Assembly: GCA_963843455.1 (NCBI GenBank)
Contig: CAWJKE010000015.1
Coordinates: 210,034 to 274,033, forward strand
Length of the DNA: 64,000 nucleotides
From: CAIQPS01 sp963843455
GTDB taxonomy: Bacteria; Actinomycetota; Thermoleophilia; RBG-16-64-13
Direction: 5' to 3'
Below are positions 56,356 to 63,706 of this stretch, in pieces (position 1 is the first letter of the stretch; each line of letters opens with the position of its first letter). The notes under the pieces are model-generated. The model ran no database searches. It saw nothing but the letters and a program-made list of their open reading frames with translations, and was not told where the DNA came from. The position numbers and the translations under genes are program-made.

Positions 56356-56504
56356 TGCGAGACTAGGTAACACCGGCAGGCGGGACGAACAGGCGCTTCA
56401 CCTCGGCATCGCTGTCGCGGGTGGCGGGGTTGCGCTTGGCAATCCGGGAGATTGAGGGCCTATCATGGGTGAACCGGTTTCAAGGGCGAGCGGTGGAGGC
56501 CTCG

Positions 56505-57191
56505 ATGGAGAACACTGAGCAGTACGACTGCCTACTGGACTTGGTGATGAAGAGACGCAGCGTCCGCCAGTTCAAGCCTGACCCCGTGCCGGATGAGTAC
56601 ATCGCCAAGATCATCGAGGCGGCGCGCTGGGCTCCTTCGGGCTTCCACACCCAGCCTTGGGAGTTCGTGATCATCAAGGACAAAGAGGTCAAGGCTAAGA
56701 TCGTGGCCGCCCTGGACGAGCACGGTCCCGCGATCAAGGACCCCGCAAAGAAGGACGTCCGGCAGAGCAGCTTCCGGGATGCGCCGGTCTTCATCCTCGC
56801 TCTCTGCGATTGGCGGGCCAAGGTCGGTCTGCCGTATTCCCCCCGCACCAACGAGGAGGCGGCCCCTCTCTATCAGTCCAGCATGGCCAATGCCTTCCTG
56901 TACATGCATCTGGCGGCAACCTCCTTGGGACTGGCTTCCCAGTGGTACACGGCCGCTTCGCGTCCCGATGCCGAGCGCGCCATCAAAGAGGTAGTCGTCA
57001 TCCCAGAGGCCCTCACGATCTACGACATGATGGTGGTCGGCTACCAAGCGGCTGCGCCCGGTCCCAGAATAGTCCGGGAGCTTGCCGAGATGGTGCACTA
57101 CGACGTGTGTGGCGTGGATGACTTCCGCACCGACGACGAAGTGGAGGCGTACGCTCGAGTCACCAAGGCTTGGTGCATGGGAGAGCACTGA
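56505..57191 (+). CDS. Nitroreductase family protein
   Basis: A 228-residue nitroreductase. VMKRRSVRQFKPDPVPDE and AARWAPSGFHTQPWEFVII form the FMN site; MHLAATSLGLASQWYTAA is the second signature. A GGAGG box precedes the ATG at 56505. It lies alone between a Ser-type and an Arg-type tRNA fragment, i.e. as a single-gene cassette. Substrate unknown. Confidence 0.87.
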   Translation: MENTEQYDCLLDLVMKRRSVRQFKPDPVPDEYIAKIIEAARWAPSGFHTQPWEFVIIKDKEVKAKIVAALDEHGPAIKDPAKKDVRQSSFRDAPVFILALCDWRAKVGLPYSPRTNEEAAPLYQSSMANAFLYMHLAATSLGLASQWYTAASRPDAERAIKEVVVIPEALTIYDMMVVGYQAAAPGPRIVRELAEMVHYDVCGVDDFRTDDEVEAYARVTKAWCMGEH

Positions 57192-57273
57192 GGGGGCCGG
57201 AGTTGACGTAGGCCGTGCGCATATGCGGGCAAGCCGGGCGACACGAAGTGGCCCATCTGCAGGCCACTCTTCA

Positions 57274-57470
57274 GGTGCCCCCGGTAGGACTCGAACCTGC
57301 GCACGAGGCTTAGGAAGCCGCCGCTGAGCTGTCCACCACGTATCAGGGAGTGTTACAGAGTCCAATTGGACCGAACCGGAATCGTCCATATTGTCCACTG
57401 CGTCCACTAGATATCACCTCGGTAGGCGTGTCAGAAGGCGGGCGTTCGGAGGCTGAGGGATCGGATAACC
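57274..57470 (-). repeat. Long direct repeat copy 1, with tRNA-Arg(CCT) 3' half
   Basis: The minus strand shows the anticodon loop TTCCTAA (anticodon CCT), the T-arm GGTTCGAGTCC and the 3' end CGGGGGCACC; the 5' part is replaced. About 195 bases, including GTGTTACAGAGTCCAATTGG and the motif ATTGTCCACTG, recur at 62288-62465 in the same orientation with few changes. The two copies bracket 5 kb of cargo with an integrase remnant, as attL/attR would. Confidence 0.85.
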
Positions 57471-57632
57471 GCCAAAGAGGGGGGAGGGGGTCTCAGCCCC
57501 AGACGCCCGCCCGCGCGCCCTACCTCCCTGAATCTGGTCACGACACGCGACTCGGGCGGGGCAGAATCGATGCCTCGGTAAAGGGGTGGGTAGCGGCTGT
57601 ATCTCGCTACGGCTCCGAGGCCAAGACTCCAG

Positions 57633-58676
57633 CTAGGAAGTCGCTTCGACTGACCCCGTAATCTCCAGAATCATCTCCGCTGGCCCAGGCTCCTGGGACG
57701 ACAAGAGCTCTGGGTACCTCCACGAAGAAGTGAGGTCGACGGTCATCCGGTCCACGGATGCCCGTTGCGGCCACCCGTCTGACGTCTGAACGAAGGCGAT
57801 CCCCGAGCAATTGCTCGAACCAGACATCGTCACGGTCGCCTCCCGCTCGGCAGGGGTAAGGTCAGCAACTTCCGAGGGGTCCATACCCGACTGGAGCAGC
57901 TTGTCAGTCAGATCGACCTGCCTGGAACTCCAAAGGGGAGTGGCCGACGACCAGGCCAACTCCGCGAACTCACCTTCCCCCACCAGCCCCGCCACCTTTG
58001 CCTGCGTGGTTTCCCTGCCCTGGTCGTCAGTCGGACGTTTGGTCGTGTACATATACGTCATGAATTCGCCGGGGAATTCCTGGACCGTTGTCCACTCGCT
58101 TCCACTCTTCAACCGGCGGAGAGAATCGCGTAGCGGTTGGGCGAAGCACTTTCCGACGATTGTGTTCAGCAGCATGACACTTAGCGAGCCGTTCGGACCG
58201 GTCCTCGCAAGTTCGACGGAATCGTTGCCACCTCTCCACGCTGGCCCGGTGAAAGTGAGCAAACGGTCCTGCGACCCGTACAAGTGGAAGTAGGCTCTTG
58301 GGATTTGGTTCCCGCTGCTCTGGGCAGAGCCAGTCGTGCTGATCTTTGGCTCTTCATAATCAACGGTGACAAAACACGCACTCGGATGGACTTTGTCGAT
58401 GTTGACGTCAGCGCGCAGCACCGCTTCAAGGGCGACCGTTCCCAACGTTTCCCCGGTCGGACCCTTTTCGGCGACAGACAGGCTCAGTCTGTAATCTCGG
58501 TGGTCGTCGTCGACGAAGACATAGGACAGTTTGGGATTGCCGCAGGCCGAAATGAGCGGCAAGAGTATTAACAGCGATAGCACCGCAGCGAGACTAGCTA
58601 CGCGCTTCCCTCGGTTGCCCGCACTCGACGCTGTCTGGACACGCGGGACAAGCACCGCAAGCCTGCCGAGTTGCAT
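57633..58676 (-). CDS. Lipoprotein of unknown function
   Basis: A 347-residue secreted protein with a hydrophobic signal (SLAAVLSLLILLPLISAC) ending in a lipobox. The mature part has no repeats and no motif that I recognise. I prefer the ATG at 58676, which has a GGGAGG box, to 58712. Base use is lower in GC than in the core operons. It is the only gene between an Arg-type and a Ser-type tRNA fragment. Confidence 0.75.
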   Translation of the reverse strand: MQLGRLAVLVPRVQTASSAGNRGKRVASLAAVLSLLILLPLISACGNPKLSYVFVDDDHRDYRLSLSVAEKGPTGETLGTVALEAVLRADVNIDKVHPSACFVTVDYEEPKISTTGSAQSSGNQIPRAYFHLYGSQDRLLTFTGPAWRGGNDSVELARTGPNGSLSVMLLNTIVGKCFAQPLRDSLRRLKSGSEWTTVQEFPGEFMTYMYTTKRPTDDQGRETTQAKVAGLVGEGEFAELAWSSATPLWSSRQVDLTDKLLQSGMDPSEVADLTPAEREATVTMSGSSNCSGIAFVQTSDGWPQRASVDRMTVDLTSSWRYPELLSSQEPGPAEMILEITGSVEATS

Positions 58677-58955
58677 CTTCGGCCTCCCGACTAGGCGACC
58701 CAGAAACCGCACCTCTTGAGTGTAGGCCGATCTGGACTTCAGTCAATGGGCATGAAAGGCACGCCCTCAGCTGGCAGGGCTTGGTGGCAGCCTGCACGGT
58801 ACGCCAAAGCGCACAACGGCCTTCGAGTGCGTTCGCGTCCGTCCCCGTCCATTGGCTGGTGACGAGTTCGTCACCAGGATGTCACCGCAAGCCCGGAGAC
58901 GCCAAAACCCGGCCACCTGGGCCGGGTCTCAGCTCGTCGTTCTCGGCTTTCCCGA

Positions 58956-59010
58956 GCGGAGAGGGGGGGATTCGAACCCCCAGTACCCTTTGCCCGCACA
59001 AGGGTTGTCT
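58956..59010 (-). other. tRNA-Ser-like 3'-end fragment
   Basis: On the minus strand a hairpin-like variable arm with ACCCTTGTGCGGGCAAAGGGT precedes the T-arm GGGGGTTCGAATCCCCC and the 3' strand CTCTCCGC. The 5' half is missing. The 13 bases beyond the 3' end (TCGGCTTTCCCGA versus TTGGCTTTCCTAA at 56235) are also similar, so both sites descend from the same locus type. Confidence 0.72.
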
Positions 59011-59132
59011 GTGGCTGGTTGCCCGTAGTTCCCGTGACGGGTGCTTGGCGACCAGAGTTGCTGTCTTTCCAGAAGCGGGTAAAAGGAGCCGTGTAGTTGG
59101 CCAAAGATCATTCTTGGCAAAGGGGTGAAGGG

Positions 59133-59822
59133 ATGGGCGAGAAGAGCGAGCTTCACGAGCTGAACGTGACGGTAGGTGTGCGGAGTATCCACGCCGTCAT
59201 CACGCGAGCTCTGCTCGTGACGATAGGGCAGGCGGCTCAGAAAGATGTGGGGCTTCGAGACGGACCGGCGCCACGCGAAGGGTTTGCAGAGTACGTGCTC
59301 GCGCTCGCCCGCGTGGTCAACGCCCATCACCTCACGGAGGACGAGCTCGCCTTCCCATACTTCAAAGAGAAGCTCCCCGACATGCCGGTGAAGAAGCTGG
59401 GAGCGGATCACCAGCTCATGCTGCCGCTGGTCGCGCGGCTGGATGCCGTGGCCTCGCTCGGCTCGGAGGGCGCCACCCCGCTTGGTGACCCAGTCCTCGC
59501 CGAGATCGAACAGGCGGCCAGAGAGCTAGACGCCATCTGGGGACCACACATCGAGACGGAGGAGACCTACCTAACCCGCGGGCGCCTGTCGGCGATCCTT
59601 GACCCCGCTGAGGAGGAGAGGATTACCCGGATGTTTGCCGAGCACAGCCAGAAGAACTCCCACCCCGAATTCCTTGTACTCCCGTTCTTGCTCTACAACG
59701 TGCCCAAAGGACAGCGGTGGGTGTTCCTTGACGGGCTTCCCGAGGTGGTGACTCAGGAGTTGCTTCCTAAAGCTTGGAAGCCGCAGTGGGCAGCGATGGC
59801 CCCGTTCCTGCTCGACCAATAG
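59133..59822 (+). CDS. Hemerythrin-like HHE-domain protein
   Basis: A 229-residue protein with a hemerythrin-type four-helix bundle. Candidate metal ligands are the His of IHAVITRAL, the NAHHLTEDELAFPYF motif, the GADHQLM His and the PHIETEE motif. Such proteins bind a di-iron centre and sense or store oxygen, or handle nitric oxide. An AAGGGATG-type start at 59133 follows a tRNA-Ser fragment by about 120 bases. Confidence 0.83.
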   Translation: MGEKSELHELNVTVGVRSIHAVITRALLVTIGQAAQKDVGLRDGPAPREGFAEYVLALARVVNAHHLTEDELAFPYFKEKLPDMPVKKLGADHQLMLPLVARLDAVASLGSEGATPLGDPVLAEIEQAARELDAIWGPHIETEETYLTRGRLSAILDPAEEERITRMFAEHSQKNSHPEFLVLPFLLYNVPKGQRWVFLDGLPEVVTQELLPKAWKPQWAAMAPFLLDQ

Positions 59823-60000
59823 AGCCCCGGGCCCGGGCGGTTGAGAGCGGTCCTCGAACCGCGGTGTCCCGAGCTCCCCGCTCGTCCACAGAGTGTGACT
59901 GAGTGCTACCGAGTGTCGTGGAGTACCAGGTGGTTATGAGCCCGCCGGTCAGGCGTCCATGGCATGTTACAGAGTGCCTCTATGCAGGGAAAACGCCATC

Positions 60001-60053
60001 ATCGATGTCCATATTGTCCACTGTGTTACCCCTGAAGCTACTTCGGTAGGGGT
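60001..60053 (+). repeat. Dispersed att-flank motif, diverged copy
   Basis: Contains TCCATATTGTCCACTG then CTTCGGTAGGGG. Related copies are at 57381-57428, 62150-62198 and 62392-62439, always the same orientation, each near a tRNA fragment or the recombinase remnant. Confidence 0.65.
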
Positions 60054-60179
60054 GGGTTCAGGGGTCAAGGGGTGCTTGCCTTCGACCGCGCAGTATGAGG
60101 TCTGGGAAACCGCCGTTCAGCGTTTCACCACTTATTAGGACGTGCAATAGCGTCTGTAATCAGGCAGCTGTTTTGGCTA

Positions 60180-60234
60180 ATTCTGTCCATGGCGTGCTAC
60201 CTCGTATCATCCTCATGGGGGTACGCGTGGGGGC
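60180..60234 (+). repeat. 55-base direct repeat, copy 2
   Basis: Second copy of the segment at 56301-56355. No tRNA 3' end directly precedes it, so the associated tRNA piece has decayed or was never included. Confidence 0.7.
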
Positions 60235-60281
60235 AAGAGCGTGACTGTCAGGAGCCCGGCCGTGGCGCAAGACGCCGAAGA

Positions 60282-61181
60282 CTAGGGCGCGCCCGCCGAA
60301 ACCTGTAGATAGTCCAGAGCAATCACCTCCGCCAGCGAAAGCGGAGCGAACGTCGGGAAGCGGCGCATCGTCGCTGACGGCTCGAAGGTCATATCGGCAG
60401 TGTCCATGATGTAGGCCGCCCTGCTCTGCCACGCGCGCATAGGGTTGATCGGTCGGAGGACTCGTGACATCAGCCGCAGGGCCGTTCGCGGCACGTGCCT
60501 TACGCTGCCGGAGGCCCCTGTCGAGGATTGAAATGCCGCGAGGAGCTGGTTGAACGTGAGGTTCTGAGGGCCGCCAAGTTCGATCACCTGGCCCCGGAGC
60601 GCGGGGTCGCTGACAGCGAGGTCCAGGAGGTGGGCGACGTCGCGTATGGAGACGAAGTTGATGGGATTGTCGCCACGGCCAAAGATCATGGTCTTGCCCG
60701 TCCTGAGGAGTGGTTCGCAAACAACCATGAGCCAAGTCTCCAAGTACGCGTTGGGGCGAATGATCGTCCATGAGAGCCGGCTGGAGAGCAATTCCTGCTC
60801 GGCCCGATATTTCATGCGAAAGAGCTCGATCGGATGATCCGGGGCGGCCCCATGGATGGACACGAGGATGAAGTGCTCGACGCCGGCAGCTTCGGCCCCA
60901 CGAATGAGGTTGGCGTTTCCCTTCCAGTCGACCGTCTCCGCGTTCCCTGCACCCCTGCCGAAAGACGTCATGGCTGCGATGACGGTGTTAATGCCAGCCA
61001 TGGCTCGCTCGGCTGCGGCCGGGTCGCGCACGTCTCCTACGACCGTTTCGATCAGTTCTCCCTCAAGCTCGGCGGCCTTCGCCGAGTCGCGCACGAGGAG
61101 ACACAGCCGATGACCGTGTCCGGCAAGAAGGGGGACCAGTCTGACGCCGAGACCGCCGGTGGCGCCCGCGATCAGGATCAC
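60282..61181 (-). CDS. NAD(P)-binding, NmrA/SDR-like oxidoreductase
   Basis: A 299-residue atypical short-chain dehydrogenase. The nucleotide motif is MILIAGATGGLGVRLVPLL; further segments are VDWKGNANLIRGAEAAGVEH, ILVSIHGAA and IFGRGDNPINFVSIRDVAHL. It resembles NmrA-type redox sensors and complex-I-associated 39-kDa-like proteins. The GTG start overlaps the stop of the upstream NTF2-like gene by four bases (GTGA). A paralogue lies at 62796-63691. Confidence 0.86.
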   Translation of the reverse strand: MILIAGATGGLGVRLVPLLAGHGHRLCLLVRDSAKAAELEGELIETVVGDVRDPAAAERAMAGINTVIAAMTSFGRGAGNAETVDWKGNANLIRGAEAAGVEHFILVSIHGAAPDHPIELFRMKYRAEQELLSSRLSWTIIRPNAYLETWLMVVCEPLLRTGKTMIFGRGDNPINFVSIRDVAHLLDLAVSDPALRGQVIELGGPQNLTFNQLLAAFQSSTGASGSVRHVPRTALRLMSRVLRPINPMRAWQSRAAYIMDTADMTFEPSATMRRFPTFAPLSLAEVIALDYLQVSAGAP

Positions 61182-61607
61182 TGTCCGCCTGCCTGCCGCT
61201 GGATGGAGGCATCGATGTCGGCGGCTTGCCGGTCGACCGGCTCCATGTAGAAGTGCGTCCACGCGATTGGGCCCCCGCTTACACCAGTGATGGTCACCCC
61301 GGCCATGTCAGCCGAAGAACCGTCCGACCGAGTGCCCTGCCAAGACCACTCCGCCCAGACCACGTGTCCATCGACGGCTGAGCGCAGAAGTGTAGCCTTG
61401 AGGTCGGGTATCCCGGCGAAGATCTGGGTCCAGTTGCGCCTGATCTGCTCTTGGCCCCGGAAGCTCCGCGCCGGATGAGCGGGTTGGTCACTTACCACAT
61501 CCGTGCGGAAAGCAAGCGACCAGAGCATCCAGATCGTGGCCATTTATCGCCTGCTCAAGCCGCTTGAGGGTATCTCTCGCCTCGGATTCCTCTTGCTGGG
61601 CACCCAC
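61178..61607 (-). CDS. SnoaL/NTF2-like protein (one frameshift)
   Basis: The uninterrupted part gives 121 residues: PARSFRGQEQIRRNWTQIFA and AEWSWQGTRSDGSSADM are typical of SnoaL-like folds. The normal N-terminus (RLEQAINGHDLDALVACF) is in another frame, joined by one extra base near 61507. Reading through from the GTG at 61607 (behind AAGGGG) gives about 142 residues, the usual family length. It is coupled to the NAD(P)-binding gene. Members are small hydrolases or isomerases; the activity is open. Confidence 0.72.
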
Positions 61608-61721
61608 CGCAGACCCCTTTCTTGTGCAGGACTAGGAGCGGCGCACCGACGTGTCGTCGCCATGCCCAATCATTCCTGTTCAGACGGCGCCTCAAACAAC
61701 GGACCGAAAGCTGATCCGTCC

Positions 61722-62001
61722 GTCTCCGTTCGTGGAATACCGCTACGGACCAGCGTGTACGGCCGCTTCAAGCGCGTCCTGAAAAGAGCAGGTCTCCCAT
61801 CCCAGCGCTTCCATGACCTCAGGCACTGCACCGCCAGCCTGCTCCTGGTCCAGGGTGTACATCCCCCGAGTGGTCATGGAGACCCTCGGCCACTCCAATA
61901 TCGGGGTGACCATGAACACCTACAGCCATGTGCTCGCGTCGCTGAAGCGGGAGTCGGCCGACCAGATGGACGCGCTACTAGCCAGCCCTTCGAAAAACTA
62001 G
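61722..62001 (+). pseudogene. Tyrosine recombinase (integrase) C-terminal remnant
   Basis: VYGRFKRVLKRAGLP, FHDLRHCTASLLLVQGVHP and, one frame later, RVVMETLGHSNIGVTMNTYS hold the catalytic Arg (HDLRH), His (LGHS) and Tyr (NTYS) of the family. One extra C near 61868 breaks the frame, and the N-terminal DNA-binding and core domains are missing. It lies just inside the right copy of the long direct repeat, where the integrase of a tRNA-inserted element is expected. Confidence 0.8.
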
Positions 62002-62287
62002 CGGGGGGGAGGGGGACCTCACCCCCTGATGCTCGCGCGCGCCTGCCATGACGTCACCCCAGGGTGTTCAAATCCAGTAGCGCCCACCTTCCTGCGTGCC
62101 AAACATCGGCCGTTACTGCTCGGGAGCCCCCCGCCCAGCCCCGGTTGAATCGTCCGCTTTGTCCACTGAATACCACCGGATACCATCGGGGTAGGCGGGA
62201 GGGAAGTCGGGCAATCGCTCTTTGCGGCCCTCTTCCAGTAATCACCCGATGGACGCAAACCCGCTGTTCAGGCGGAAAACCATCGTA

Positions 62288-62465
62288 GTGCCCCGGTAGG
62301 ACTCGAACCTACGCACGAGGTTTAGGAAGCCGCCGCTCAGCTGTCCACCGCGTATCACGGAGTGTTACAGAGTCCAATTGGCCGAACCGGAATCGTCCAT
62401 ATTGTCCACTGCGTCCACTAGATATCACCTCGGTAGGCGTGCCAGAAGGCGGGGCTCGGAAGCTA
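62288..62465 (-). repeat. Long direct repeat copy 2, with tRNA-Arg(CCT) 3' half
   Basis: The right-hand partner of 57274-57470. The T-stem is perfect here (GTAGG/CCTAC), whereas the left copy has one mismatch, and the acceptor strand is one C shorter. The dispersed motif at 62392-62439 is included. Confidence 0.85.
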
Positions 62466-62520
62466 GGGATGGGGGCACCGCCCAAGGGGTGAGGACCCCT
62501 CCCCCCTTCGCATCCATGCT

Positions 62521-62667
62521 TGACCCTACCGTTACCCCTATCCCCCGTACGCTTACCCCTACCGCTACCCCTACCCGGGTAACACTCGGTGATACTCAGT
62601 GGACGAAATCGGGCGATTTCCGAGACGTTTCTGAACTCAGTGATACTCGGTGATACTCAGCAGTACT
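62521..62667. repeat. C-rich TACCCC tract and GATACTC repeats
   Basis: TTACCCCTA-type units recur five to six times with irregular spacing, followed by three to four GATACTC(A/G)G(T/C) units and a seven-base inverted repeat (GAAATCG, two-base gap, CGATTTC). Spacing is too irregular for a CRISPR. They could be recombinase arm-type binding sites or remains of a plasmid iteron region. Confidence 0.55.
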
Positions 62668-62795
62668 CAATAGCACGCTGTGGACGGCCGACCGGGGGAC
62701 CCATGACCCGAAGGTCGCAAATCCAAGGCCTGCTCCTGCTACCGCAGACCGTCCCATCAATGCCGCGTTGGGCGGCTAGCCGGACGCGCTGCTGG

Positions 62796-63691
62796 TCAAC
62801 TCGGCCCGCCTGCCCAGGCTTCCACCACGTTCTCAAGCCTGGTACTCCCCACTAGCCGCCGCTCACCCGGTGCGTAGCCAAAGAGCTCAGGGTGGGTCTC
62901 CTCCATCAGGGCAGCCTCCACGAGATAGCCCAAGCTGGGGTTAAGGGGGCGGGCCACAACCTTCAGGGCCCTCATCATCGGAACCGGGACGTGAGTGCGT
63001 CGCGCCTTGACGCCGAGCGCCCCCTCGAGCAGGTCGATGGACTGCATGCGCGTCATCTCCTCCGGGCCCCCGATTCCGAGGGCGCGGAACCCGTCCTCGG
63101 GCCCATCTGCGATCGCGCGGGCCACGACATCCGCAACGTCGTCGGCGGCGACGAAGTTGATCTTGGTCTGCCCCCGCCCGAAGACACGCACTTTCCCGGT
63201 CGAACGGAGCGGTTCCCCGAACATCCAGATGACATGGGACTCCATGAAGGCCGTGGCTCGGACGACGGTAGCAGGAAGGCCGCTTCCGCGAAGCTGCTCC
63301 TCAGCAGCCGCCTTGGCCCGCGCGAACGCGTAGGGCGCCGACGGAGAAGCCATGGAGACCGACATAAGCACCACATGGCCGACGCCGGCTGCGCGCGCCG
63401 CATCGATCAGGTCCCCGTTGCCGTCCCGGTCGACGGTGAGGATCGTGTTGCGCCGGTCGAGCGGCAGAAGACCGTGAGCGCAGGCGAGCACAGTGTCTGC
63501 TCCGATCAGGGCCCTGTCGAGAGAGGTCCGGTCGCGAGATCCCCTTCGACCACCTGCACTCCGTTGGCCGTCAGACCTTCGAGCTTCGCACCCGGATCGC
63601 GCGACATCGCCCTAACCTCAAGCCCCCGGTCGAGCAGCTGCTTGACCACCCGGCTGCCAAGCGTGCCGCTCGCTCCGACCACAAGTATCAT
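62796..63691 (-). CDS. NAD(P)-binding, NmrA/SDR-like oxidoreductase (one frameshift)
   Basis: The N-terminal 60 residues (MILVVGASGTLGSRVVKQLL, VQVVEGDLATG) and the following 230 (VLACAHGLLPLD, AARAAGVGHVVLMSVSMASP, VFGRGQTKINFVAADDVADV) are in different frames. Here one base seems to be missing near 63527, the only loss among the frameshifts found. Read through, the length is about 298 residues. It is a paralogue of 60282-61181, with the same order of motifs. The ATG at 63691 is the natural start. Confidence 0.82.
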
Positions 63692-63706
63692 CGTGTCCCC
63701 CTTCCC

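Larger units (their letters stand above)
59823..60281. other. Intergenic repeat-rich region, no gene
   Basis: It holds a copy of the dispersed motif (60001-60053), a degraded match to the Arg anticodon-stem region (about 60106-60140, GCCGCCG-like and CACCACnTAT blocks), and copy 2 of the 55-base repeat (60180-60234). Short GAGTGnnACnGAGTG motifs at 59890-59930 may be recombinase arm sites. Open frames here look like shadows. Confidence 0.6.
62002..62795. other. Intergenic region with att-like sites and simple repeats, no gene
   Basis: From left to right: a plus-strand sequence resembling a tRNA 3' end (62062-62092, GGTGTTCAAATCC then GCGCCCACC), the dispersed motif (62150-62198), the second long direct repeat (62288-62465), a C-rich TACCCC tract (62521-62578), an inverted repeat GAAATCG-CGATTTC (62605-62620) and repeats of GATACTC(A/G)G (62590-62665). 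The open frames across it have no family signal. Confidence 0.6.

Noticed and set aside
57082..57327. Plus-strand open frame ending in a GAPGRTRTC-like peptide
   Set aside because: The tail is the antisense translation of the tRNA-Arg fragment and the rest overlaps the nitroreductase gene out of frame. The same artefact appears at 53518-53796.
60160..60771. Minus-strand open frame of 203 codons
   Set aside because: It overlaps the well-supported NAD(P)-binding gene in another frame and has the Arg/His/Pro-rich make-up of a GC-rich shadow frame.
62062..62092. Complete plus-strand tRNA gene downstream of the recombinase
   Set aside because: Only a T-loop-like GTTCAAATCC and an acceptor-like 3' strand are visible; no anticodon or D-arm can be folded, so it is at best another fragment.
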